Shown here piece after piece: positions 1-6,010 of a stretch of 8,623 bases of DNA. Origin of the DNA: Candidatus Collierbacteria bacterium CG_4_9_14_3_um_filter_43_16 (GTDB taxonomy: Bacteria > Patescibacteriota > Microgenomatia > UBA1400 > MFAQ01); NCBI GenBank assembly GCA_002789895.1, contig PFUC01000069.1, positions 16,880-25,502 on the forward strand. The letters are read 5' to 3'. The position numbers and the translations under genes are program-made. The notes under the pieces were generated by a model, which had not been told where the DNA came from, did no database searches, and saw nothing but the letters and a program-made list of their open reading frames with translations. Each line of letters starts with the position of its first letter. Position 1 is the first letter of the stretch.

Positions 1-4
1 TCAT

Positions 5-76
5 GGCAGGGTAGCTCAGTGGTAGAGCAAGGTCTTCATAAGGCCGAGGTCACGGGTCCGACCCCCGTCCCTGCTA
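5..76 (+). tRNA. tRNA-Met (anticodon CAU), probably elongator
   Basis: A full cloverleaf can be drawn. The acceptor stem pairs 5-11 with 69-75, with a G-U wobble as the first pair. The D arm is 14-17/25-28 with GG at 21-22 in the loop. The anticodon arm is 30-34/42-46 with loop TTCATAA, giving CAU at 37-39. The variable loop is five bases and the T arm is 52-56/64-68. The discriminator base is A76 and CCA is not encoded, so it must be added by nucleotidyltransferase. The D-stem C-G pair at tRNA position 11-24 and the lack of three stacked G-C pairs at the foot of the anticodon stem argue against an initiator. A lysidine-modified tRNA-Ile2 also has a CAU anticodon gene and is not fully excluded. 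Oddities are an A-G mismatch at the top of the anticodon stem and a C at position 55 of the T loop, where U/pseudouridine is nearly universal. Confidence 0.93.
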
Positions 77-110
77 CAAAATATTTCAAATTTTACATTT
101 AACATTTTAT

Positions 111-116
111 GGTGAG
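111..116 (+). promoter_or_regulatory. Ribosome binding site deciding the trpS start
   Basis: GGTGAG matches the 3' half of the Shine-Dalgarno consensus and ends four bases before the ATG at 121. It lies inside the longer reading frame that would begin at ATG 109, so it favours the start at 121. The 34 AT-rich bases between the tRNA and this site show no convincing -35/-10 pair, so trpS may be read through from the tRNA. Confidence 0.6.
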
Positions 117-120
117 AAAT

Positions 121-1119
121 ATGAAAAAAAGAATACTGACAGGAGATAGACCGAGTGGCAAATTACATTTGGGTCATTATACGGGTTCTTTAGCGAATAG
201 AGTTAAGCTTCAGGACGAGTATGACCAGTATATATTGATAGCCGATGTTCAGGCTTTAACGGATAACTACGAGAATCCAGTAAAAGTGGCTGATTCCGTG
301 CGGGAATTGGTGCTGGACTATATCGCTGTGGGCATTGATCCAAGCAAATCAACCATAGTGCTCCAATCACAGATTCCGGCCATAGCCGAGCTGACCGTTT
401 TTTATCTAAACATGGTGAGTTTGAACAGAGTTTTAAGAAACCCAACCATTAAGGCAGAAATAGAACAAAAAGGTTTTGGTGATTCTGTCCCGGCTGGGTT
501 TGCTATGTATCCTGTATCTCAGGCGGCAGACATAACTGCTTTTGAGGCCAATCTGGTACCTGTGGGAGAAGATCAGCTACCCATGATCGAACAAACGAGA
601 GAAATTGTCCGGAAATTTAATAACCTCTATGGGAATACTTTAGTAGAGCCTGAGGCATTGGTGGGAGAATTTCCCAGACTGATTGGTCTTGATGGGAAGG
701 CCAAGATGAGTAAAAGTCTGGGTAACAGTATCTACCTGTCTGATTCAGTTGATGAAGTAAATAGGAAAGTTGGACAAATGTATACCGACCAGACCAGATT
801 AAAGCCTACCGACTTCGGTCATATTGAAGGAAACCCGGTATTTATTTATCACGATGCATTTAATCCAAATAGACAGGAAGTGGAGGATTTGAAGAATAGA
901 TACAGGAATGGTCAGGTTGGAGATGTAGAGGTAAAACGAAAATTGGCTTTGGCGATAAACAATGTTCTAGAACCGATGAGAAAACGAAGGGCTGATTTGG
1001 AGAAAAATCCGGAGAGGGTAAATGAGATTTTGAAACAAGGCGTCGAAAAAGGAAAGGTGGTTTCGGGAATGGTTTTAAAAAAAGTTAAGCAGGCAATGAA
1101 AATTGACTATAAATTTTAA
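121..1119 (+). CDS. trpS: Tryptophan--tRNA ligase (TrpRS)
   Basis: This cytoplasmic class I aminoacyl-tRNA synthetase activates tryptophan with ATP and charges tRNA-Trp. The 332-residue length is normal for bacterial TrpRS. The N-terminal Rossmann fold carries the HIGH-type motif HLGH at residues 16-19, inside the family-typical opening LTGDRPSGKLHLGHY. The AADI stretch at 135-138 and VPVGEDQ at 146-152 are the tryptophan-site and ATP-site signatures that separate TrpRS from TyrRS. KMSKS is at 195-199. The helical C-terminal part (about 205-330) completes the anticodon-binding domain. A start at 109 would add MVRN, but the Shine-Dalgarno sequence at 111-116 and the usual MKKRILTGDRP opening favour 121. 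It follows tRNA-Met and precedes a tRNA-binding protein, so this corner of the window is translational. No key residue is missing. Confidence 0.96.
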   Translation: MKKRILTGDRPSGKLHLGHYTGSLANRVKLQDEYDQYILIADVQALTDNYENPVKVADSVRELVLDYIAVGIDPSKSTIVLQSQIPAIAELTVFYLNMVSLNRVLRNPTIKAEIEQKGFGDSVPAGFAMYPVSQAADITAFEANLVPVGEDQLPMIEQTREIVRKFNNLYGNTLVEPEALVGEFPRLIGLDGKAKMSKSLGNSIYLSDSVDEVNRKVGQMYTDQTRLKPTDFGHIEGNPVFIYHDAFNPNRQEVEDLKNRYRNGQVGDVEVKRKLALAINNVLEPMRKRRADLEKNPERVNEILKQGVEKGKVVSGMVLKKVKQAMKIDYKF

Positions 1120-1189
1120 TAATGAATTTATTTGTATAGATTTACCCCTTCGGGTACTATCAGCCGATTCAAGTCCGGAATGACAATAT
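1120..1189. other. Spacer with small hairpin and repeat-like segment
   Basis: This is the longest non-coding gap between genes here. Bases 1143-1147 (TACCC) pair with 1152-1156 (GGGTA) around a CTTC loop. No T-run follows, so it is not a standard intrinsic terminator. The following bases, about 1166-1184, end in TCCGGAATGACA. From memory, this resembles the ends of short dispersed intergenic repeats in several bacteria, but there is only one copy in this window. The segment also supplies the leader of the next gene, with GGAA at 1177-1180 as its only, weak, ribosome binding site. Confidence 0.4.
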
Positions 1190-1525
1190 ATGAAAGCAAT
1201 AATTAACTACGAGGATTTTGAAAAATTAGACATTCGCGTGGGAAGGGTGATCTCGGCTACTGCTCCTGAGTGGAGTAATAAACTATTGAGAATGGAAGTG
1301 GATATGGGAGAAGAAATAGGCACAAGAATTTTGTTTTCCGGTATAAGAAAGTGGTATAGCCCTGAAGATGTCGAAGGAAAAATAATGCAGTTTGTGGTGA
1401 ATATGGACTCCAAAAAAATGGGTGATGAGGAATCTCAGGGGATGTTATTGATGGTTGATACGGCAGGGCGGCCGAATTTATTGTTTTTACCGGAAGCCAT
1501 TAAGCCTGGATCGGTGATAAGATAG
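1190..1525 (+). CDS. Free-standing tRNA-binding protein (MetRS C-terminal / Trbp111-like OB fold)
   Basis: The protein is 111 residues and consists of a single tRNA-binding domain of the EMAP-II/Trbp111/CsaA type. Evidence is the opening FEKLDIRVGRV at residues 10-20, the VDMGEE strand around 37-42, SGIRKWYSPEDVEGK around 50-64, and the loop KKMGDEESQGMLL at 75-87. The last of these is the wording seen in the C-terminal appendage of bacterial methionyl-tRNA synthetase. Members bind the outside corner of tRNA non-specifically, often as dimers. Here the domain is not attached to a synthetase, so it could act in trans on MetRS, be a general Trbp111-like tRNA chaperone, or be a CsaA-like protein. 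The resemblance to MetRS-C makes the first two likelier. It has no signal peptide or membrane segment. Its stop lies ten bases before ftsH. Confidence 0.88.
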   Translation: MKAIINYEDFEKLDIRVGRVISATAPEWSNKLLRMEVDMGEEIGTRILFSGIRKWYSPEDVEGKIMQFVVNMDSKKMGDEESQGMLLMVDTAGRPNLLFLPEAIKPGSVIR

Positions 1526-1529
1526 GGAG
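1524..1529 (+). promoter_or_regulatory. Ribosome binding site of ftsH
   Basis: AGGGAG sits six bases before ATG 1536 and overlaps the TAG stop of the tRNA-binding protein gene. Termination and re-initiation are therefore physically close and probably coupled. Confidence 0.6.
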
Positions 1530-1535
1530 ATTGAT

Positions 1536-3434
1536 ATGCAACAACAACCAAAGTTACAAACCAAGAAGGTAGAGTTTAAATTTAATCTTAATTTGAGGAG
1601 ATTGATGATTTGGATTTTAATCTTATTTCTCTTTTTGCCTGGGTTGGTCAAATTTATTTTGGGTTCGACTGGAGCTGTAAAAGAACTACCCTTGTCGACG
1701 GCGATAGCCGAAATTAAATCCGGAAAGGTCGAGGAGGTTCAAATTAGAGGTCAAGAGTTAATTCTGTTGTACCCAAAAGACAGTTCTGATAATCAGATTT
1801 TGGGAATGTCTCGCAAGGAAGAAGGAGCGAGTTTTATGGACCAGCTTCAAAAGGCGGGTGTAGATGAAAGTAAGGTGAAAGTAGAAGTGGTTTCTCAAGA
1901 CTTTATTAATGGATTTTGGAATGTAATGTCTTTAGTATTGCCGATTATCGGCTTTGGTGTACTGATGTTTTATTTGATGAAGCGGCAAGGTGGAGGTGGA
2001 GACATGTTTGGTATTGGTAAGAGTAAAGCAAAATTGTTCGCAAAAGGAAAGCAGAATGTTAAATTTTCGAATGTTGCCGGGGTGGATGAAGCCAAAAAAG
2101 AACTAGAAGAAGTGGTAGATTTTCTTCAAAATCCTAAAAAATACCGTGACCTGGGTGCGAGAACACCAAAAGGAGTACTTCTTACCGGACCTGCGGGGGT
2201 GGGAAAAACACTTTTGGCTCGAGCAGTGGCCGGAGAAGCGGGGGTGCCTTTTTTCTCGATGGCCGGATCTGAGTTCATGGAAATGTTGGTGGGGGTGGGT
2301 GCAAGTCGGGTGAGAGATCTTTTTGAAACAGCCAAAAAAGCTTCTCCCTCAATTATTTTTATTGATGAAGTGGATGCTATAGGTAGAACCCGAGGTGGTA
2401 GCGGTGGCTTCGGAGGACACGACGAAAGAGAACAAACCCTTAACCAGATATTAGTGGAGATGGATGGATTCACACAGTCTGACAACGTGATCGTGCTGGC
2501 AGCTACAAACAGACCAGATGTGCTTGATCCAGCACTGGTGAGACCTGGTAGATTTGACCGCCGAGTAACTTTAGATATGCCGGATATTGCAGGACGAAAA
2601 GCGATATTGGAGATTCACAGAAAAGGTAAACCTTTTACAAAGGAACTGAATTGGGACAAAGTTGCGGAAAGGACAGTGGGTTTTTCCGGTGCAGATATTG
2701 AAAATATGTTGAACGAAGCCGCGATACTCGCTGCTAGAGATAACCAAAAGGAAATTGAGATGAAAGACATTGAAGAAGCGGCTATGAAAGTAAAAATGGG
2801 TCCTGAGAAAAAAAGACTCCAGTCGAAATTGGAACAAAAAATGACGGCTTACCATGAGGCTGGGCACGCCGTGGTAGGTCATTTGTTGATGGGGACTGAC
2901 CCGATCCATAGAATCAGTATCGTTTCTCGCGGAATGGCACTAGGGTTTACCATGAGTCGCCCCAAAACAGATAAATATCAACAAACACTGTCTGAACTAA
3001 AAGATGAAATTGCGATGATGCTGGGAGGGCGAGCGGCCGAAAAAATTGTTTTTAATGAGCTTACGGCCGGTGCGGCGAGTGACATTGAGAGAGCGACGAT
3101 ACTGGCCAGGAGAATGGTGGTAGACTTTGGTATGAGTGATTTGGGGCCGGTTTCTTTTAATCAGACGGTAGATACGAACGCCTGGGGTTACTCCATGGGA
3201 GATAGTGTAAGGTTGTCGGAAGTCACTCAAGCTAAAGTAGACATTGAAATAAAGAAATTTATTGATGACGGGTACAAAGTTGCTGAGAGACTGGTTAGAA
3301 CGAATAGAAAAATTCTGGATAAATTGGTTGATAGATTGATTAAGGTGGAGACAGTCGAACAAGAGGAATTTGAAGAAATTGTCGGAAAAGCTAAGCCATC
3401 AATAGAAAAAAATGAAGAAGCTGATATTGATTGA
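1536..3434 (+). CDS. ftsH: ATP-dependent zinc metalloprotease FtsH
   Basis: FtsH is a membrane-anchored hexameric AAA+ protease that extracts and degrades misfolded membrane proteins and short-lived regulators. The 632-residue length is typical. A first membrane helix lies at about 23-43, an extracytoplasmic domain at about 44-125 and a second helix at about 127-148. These are followed by a glycine-rich linker and the AAA module: Walker A GPAGVGKT at 218-225, Walker B IIFIDE at 273-278, and the second region of homology around 323-342 ending in RPGRFDRR. The zinc protease has HEAGH at 440-444, and Asp516 in TAGAASD is the likely third ligand. Two wordings are unusual: GPAGVGKT where GPPGTGKT is common, and Leu251 in the pore motif (EMLVG) where most family members have Phe. 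Catalytic residues are otherwise complete. The last 23 bases overlap the exonuclease start. Confidence 0.97.
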   Translation: MQQQPKLQTKKVEFKFNLNLRRLMIWILILFLFLPGLVKFILGSTGAVKELPLSTAIAEIKSGKVEEVQIRGQELILLYPKDSSDNQILGMSRKEEGASFMDQLQKAGVDESKVKVEVVSQDFINGFWNVMSLVLPIIGFGVLMFYLMKRQGGGGDMFGIGKSKAKLFAKGKQNVKFSNVAGVDEAKKELEEVVDFLQNPKKYRDLGARTPKGVLLTGPAGVGKTLLARAVAGEAGVPFFSMAGSEFMEMLVGVGASRVRDLFETAKKASPSIIFIDEVDAIGRTRGGSGGFGGHDEREQTLNQILVEMDGFTQSDNVIVLAATNRPDVLDPALVRPGRFDRRVTLDMPDIAGRKAILEIHRKGKPFTKELNWDKVAERTVGFSGADIENMLNEAAILAARDNQKEIEMKDIEEAAMKVKMGPEKKRLQSKLEQKMTAYHEAGHAVVGHLLMGTDPIHRISIVSRGMALGFTMSRPKTDKYQQTLSELKDEIAMMLGGRAAEKIVFNELTAGAASDIERATILARRMVVDFGMSDLGPVSFNQTVDTNAWGYSMGDSVRLSEVTQAKVDIEIKKFIDDGYKVAERLVRTNRKILDKLVDRLIKVETVEQEEFEEIVGKAKPSIEKNEEADID

Positions 3435-4353
3435 CGGCAACGCCTTGCTTCATAGGGCGTATCATGCATATCCGCCACTCAGTACACCCAAAGGAGAACT
3501 CATTAATGCCGTTTACGGATTTTCTTCAATGTTGCTTTCGGTAATTGAAAAGCTTTCGCCGACCCACTTGGCTGTGGCGTGGGACTTGAAAGGACCGACC
3601 TTTAGAAAACAAGAGTTTGAAGAGTATAAAGCCAATAGGAGGCCGATGGACGAGGAGTTGGCCACGCAAATAGATAGGACAAAAGAAGTGGTAGAGAGAC
3701 TCAATATTCCTCAATACGGGATCGAGGGTTTTGAGGCCGATGATATTATTGGTACGCTGGCAAAGTTGGCATTTGAAAAAACTCAAAAACTCAAAAACTC
3801 AAAAACTCAAGATGATGAGATACAAGTGGTGATTGTGACGGGTGATAGAGATTCACTTCAATTAATTAAAGAGAAACGAGTGGTTGTTTATTTACCAATT
3901 CAGAATCATCACGGACAATCGATAGTATTTGATGAAGATAAAGTTAAAGAAGTCTATGGTTTGACACCGAAACAAATAATCGACCTGAAAAGTTTGATGG
4001 GAGATCCTTCAGATAACATTCCCGGTGTTAAGGGTGTTGGAAAGGTAACGGCGACAAAACTGATCCAAGAGTTCGAATCTCTTGATAATATTTACAATAA
4101 TATTAATAACCCCAAAATCAATACTAGAGTGAAAGCAATGTTACTCATGGAGCGGGAAATGGCTGGAAAAAGTTATCACTTGGCTGAGATAGACACAAAC
4201 GTTCCCCTCGAACTGAGTTGGAAAGACTGTTTGTTGGCTAATTATGACAAAAAGAAAGTGGTAGAACTGTTTGAAGAACTGAATTTTAAAAGTTTGATAG
4301 GTAAATTGCCAAAGGACTCTTGGGAAATGGAGGTCCAAGAAGTATTCATATGA
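3412..4353 (+). CDS. Stand-alone 5'-3' exonuclease (DNA polymerase I N-terminal domain type)
   Basis: This 313-residue flap/5'-3' exonuclease has the PIN-like fold that forms the N-terminus of DNA polymerase I, and should remove RNA primers and 5' flaps. All expected metal ligands are visible: Asp8 (LIDGN), Asp58 (VAWD), Glu108/Asp110/Asp111 (FEADD), Asp145/Asp147 (TGDRD) and Asp198/Asp201 (GDPSDN). YKANR at 72-76 and the helix-hairpin-helix GVKGVGK at 205-211 bind DNA. The protein ends just after the NFKSLIGKLP segment that closes this domain in full-length PolA. No 3'-5' exonuclease or polymerase domain follows, because a glycosyltransferase starts at once. A lysine-rich insertion at about 122-135, coded by a perfect 8-bp tandem repeat, separates the FEADD and TGDRD motifs. 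The start overlaps ftsH by 23 bases and lacks a clear ribosome binding site. Confidence 0.93.
   Translation: MKKLILIDGNALLHRAYHAYPPLSTPKGELINAVYGFSSMLLSVIEKLSPTHLAVAWDLKGPTFRKQEFEEYKANRRPMDEELATQIDRTKEVVERLNIPQYGIEGFEADDIIGTLAKLAFEKTQKLKNSKTQDDEIQVVIVTGDRDSLQLIKEKRVVVYLPIQNHHGQSIVFDEDKVKEVYGLTPKQIIDLKSLMGDPSDNIPGVKGVGKVTATKLIQEFESLDNIYNNINNPKINTRVKAMLLMEREMAGKSYHLAEIDTNVPLELSWKDCLLANYDKKKVVELFEELNFKSLIGKLPKDSWEMEVQEVFI
3777..3808 (+). repeat. Tandem repeat, four perfect copies of AAAAACTC
   Basis: Four uninterrupted 8-bp units lie inside the exonuclease gene and encode the lysine-rich loop KTQKLKNSKTQ (residues 123-133). Because 8 is not a multiple of 3, gain or loss of one unit would shift the reading frame upstream of the TGDRD catalytic motif. 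Confidence 0.95.
4329..4334 (+). promoter_or_regulatory. Shine-Dalgarno GGAGGT upstream of the glycosyltransferase
   Basis: A near-perfect GGAGGT lies inside the end of the exonuclease gene, but 15 bases before ATG 4350, longer than the usual 5-9. A weaker AAGAAG at 4337-4342 is better placed. Together with the ATGA overlap, this suggests coupled re-initiation. Confidence 0.45.
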
Positions 4354-5462
4354 AAGTAGCTCTGGTACATGACTATATAAAGGAGTTTGGTGGTGCGGAG
4401 AGGGTGCTAAGGGTTTTGTCCGATATGTACCCAAATGCACCAATCTATACGGCCTTTAGAGTAAAAGGATCGTCCTGCGATAAAGAATTTGCTGACAGAA
4501 AGATAGTTGAGAGCCCTTTGGCTATATTTATCAAGCACTGGAACCTATACAGCCCATTAAGGTTTTTGATTCCAATTATTTGGGGTTCGATGGATTTGAG
4601 CGAATATGATCTAGTAATTACATCGTGTTCTTCTTATTTTGCGAGAGGTTTTAAAGTTTCTCCGAGTACCATAGTGGTCGCTTATTGCCACACTCCACCG
4701 CGTTTCTTATATGGCTATGAGACAAGCATTAATTTACAAAGATATTGGATTGTACGGGTGTACGCGATGGTAGTTAATCATTTTTTGAGAATATTCGACT
4801 GGCATTCTTCGCAAAGGGTAAATAAGTGGATAGTAAATTCGGACAACGTTAAGAACAGAGTCTGGAAGTTTTACCGGAAGGAATCTGAGGTAGTCTATCC
4901 CCCGGTTGAAGTGGAAAAACTTATCAACAACAGTAAGGGGATAAAAAAGCAAAACTATTTTTTGATTGTATCGCGTCTTGTGGGGGCGAAAGGCCTCGTG
5001 GAAGCGGCTGAAGCAACCAAGCATGGTGGTTTTAAACTGAAGATAGTGGGCGAGGCCGTTGGATTTTCCAAAATCAAACAGGAGCTGGAAAAAATTGAAG
5101 CGGTAGAGCTTATGGGAAGAATCTCTGATAGGAAGATGATGGGGTTATATGCAAAAGCAAAAGGATTTATTGCATTAGCAAAAGATGAAGATTTCGGCAT
5201 GACAGTGGTTGAAGCAATGGCTTCTGGGGCGCCTGTGATAGCCTACAATGGCGGTGGATTTAAGGAAACGGTAGTTAATGATAAGACGGGCTTATTGATC
5301 GACAGTACGGATTCGCTCGTGATTGAGAAGGCTATACTGCGTTTTGAAAAATTTAGCTGGAAGAGAAGAATCTTGATTAATCAGTCAAGAAAGTTTTCCA
5401 GAGAATTGTTTGAGAGAAAAATAAGGAAAATCATTGATATGATAGTAGCGGATGAGAAATAA
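4350..5462 (+). CDS. GT4-family glycosyltransferase
   Basis: This 370-residue retaining glycosyltransferase has the GT-B fold and should transfer a sugar from an activated donor to a lipid or polysaccharide acceptor at the inner face of the membrane. The N-terminal domain begins MKVALVHDYIKEFGGAERVL, with the acceptor-side glycine pair at 14-15. AYCHTPPRFLYGY at 111-123 is typical of the WbaZ/mannosyltransferase-like branch of GT4. The donor domain shows VSRLVGAKG around 207-215 and the E-x7-E motif Glu280-Glu288 in EDFGMTVVE, followed by AMASGAPVIAYNGGG and a TGLLI strand. Donor and acceptor cannot be read from sequence, and a mannosyl or similar hexosyl donor is only a guess. I start it at ATG 4350 (ATGA overlap with the exonuclease stop) because the family begins at MKVALVHDY, rejecting a TTG start at 4320. 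Its end overlaps the MFS gene by 11 bases. Confidence 0.92.
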   Translation: MKVALVHDYIKEFGGAERVLRVLSDMYPNAPIYTAFRVKGSSCDKEFADRKIVESPLAIFIKHWNLYSPLRFLIPIIWGSMDLSEYDLVITSCSSYFARGFKVSPSTIVVAYCHTPPRFLYGYETSINLQRYWIVRVYAMVVNHFLRIFDWHSSQRVNKWIVNSDNVKNRVWKFYRKESEVVYPPVEVEKLINNSKGIKKQNYFLIVSRLVGAKGLVEAAEATKHGGFKLKIVGEAVGFSKIKQELEKIEAVELMGRISDRKMMGLYAKAKGFIALAKDEDFGMTVVEAMASGAPVIAYNGGGFKETVVNDKTGLLIDSTDSLVIEKAILRFEKFSWKRRILINQSRKFSRELFERKIRKIIDMIVADEK

Positions 5463-6009
5463 TACCGCTCTGAAAGTTCTGTTTGTCAGCAATGCAATTT
5501 ATATTTTTGCCGCATTGTTGTTGGGCCCCCTATATGCTGTTTATGTGCAGAGGATTGGCGGAGGGGTTTTGTTAGTAAGTATCTCAACGGCAGTATTTTA
5601 TATTTCATCAACATTGTTTCTGTTGTTTATGGCCAGATGGGGAGACCGTGTCCGGGAGAAAGAACTAATGTTAGTGATAAGCTACATAATCCGAGGGTTG
5701 TGTTTTTTGTGTTATATTTTTATCGAAAACGCTTTGTTTTTGATCTTAGTGCAGGTGGCATTCGGTTTGGCCGAATCACTTGGGACACCAACGTTTGGTG
5801 TTTTATTCTCAAAACATATAGACAAGAAAGAAGAAGTTATGGAATTTTCTGATTGGGCCTTGGTGTCGAATTTGGTGATGGCGCTGGGAACTATCCTTGG
5901 TGGGTTTGTGGTAAGTAGCTTGGGATTTAATTTTTTGTTTGTGAGTATCGCTACATTATGTTTCATTTCCGCATTTTGGATATTATTTACTCCCAGAGGG
6001 GATTTGTAA
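5452..6009 (+). CDS. Half-size MFS transporter-like membrane protein (six helices)
   Basis: This 185-residue, very hydrophobic protein matches the N-terminal half of a major facilitator superfamily transporter. Likely helices are at about 9-31, 38-60, 73-91, 93-117, 134-156 and 160-179. A motif-A-like loop, GDRVREKE at 64-71, sits between helices 2 and 3 as expected. Usual MFS proteins have 12 helices and about 400 residues. Here the frame ends with a TAA one base before mutM, and no second half follows in any + frame, so this does not look like a recent frameshift. It may work as a homodimer, pair with another half encoded elsewhere, or be a shortened non-transporting relative. The substrate is unknown. 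Its start lies inside the glycosyltransferase end with no strong ribosome binding site, implying coupled translation, and the adjacency hints at an envelope role. Confidence 0.82.
   Translation: MRNNTALKVLFVSNAIYIFAALLLGPLYAVYVQRIGGGVLLVSISTAVFYISSTLFLLFMARWGDRVREKELMLVISYIIRGLCFLCYIFIENALFLILVQVAFGLAESLGTPTFGVLFSKHIDKKEEVMEFSDWALVSNLVMALGTILGGFVVSSLGFNFLFVSIATLCFISAFWILFTPRGDL
5995..6001 (+). promoter_or_regulatory. Ribosome binding site of mutM
   Basis: AGAGGGG ends nine bases before ATG 6011 and lies within the last codons of the MFS gene. It supports the MPELPEVET start, which is required because Pro2 is the catalytic nucleophile of the family. Confidence 0.6.
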
Positions 6010-6010
6010 T

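Noticed and set aside
5..76. Initiator tRNA-fMet, suggested by the weak G-U first acceptor pair
   Set aside because: The anticodon stem lacks the three consecutive G-C pairs, and the D stem has C11-G24 and not the A-U pair of initiators.
109..120. Earlier ATG for trpS giving MVRN before MKKRILTGD
   Set aside because: The only good ribosome binding site (GGTGAG, 111-116) lies after this ATG, and the family normally begins at the MKKRILTGDRP stretch.
77..120. Promoter between tRNA-Met and trpS
   Set aside because: The stretch is AT-rich with TTTACA and TAACAT fragments, but none are spaced as a -35/-10 pair.
1143..1156. Hairpin after trpS as an intrinsic terminator
   Set aside because: The stem is only five pairs and no T-run follows on either strand; kept only as a structural note.
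2288..2299. G-rich run in ftsH as a G-quadruplex
   Set aside because: It encodes the conserved LVGVG pore segment with Gly/Val codons and lacks four well-spaced G-tracts of three or more in a short span.
2126..2485. Long minus-strand open frame opposite ftsH
   Set aside because: It lies opposite the highly conserved AAA module and its translation shows no recognisable domain. It is a shadow of ftsH codon use. The same applies to antisense frames at 2571-2909 and 2997-3362.
3432..3434. UGA as a sense codon (code 25)
   Set aside because: UGA ends both ftsH and the exonuclease gene (4351-4353) at the expected protein ends, and no other gene here has an in-frame UGA.
4320..4349. TTG start adding ten residues to the glycosyltransferase
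   Set aside because: It has no suitable ribosome binding site, and the extra residues lie inside the exonuclease frame. GT4 proteins of this type begin at MKVALVHDY, which ATG 4350 gives.
5637..5852. Second + strand open frame inside the MFS gene, possible sign of a frameshift
   Set aside because: The MFS frame is continuous with sensible helices across this region, and the alternative translation is not hydrophobic or recognisable.
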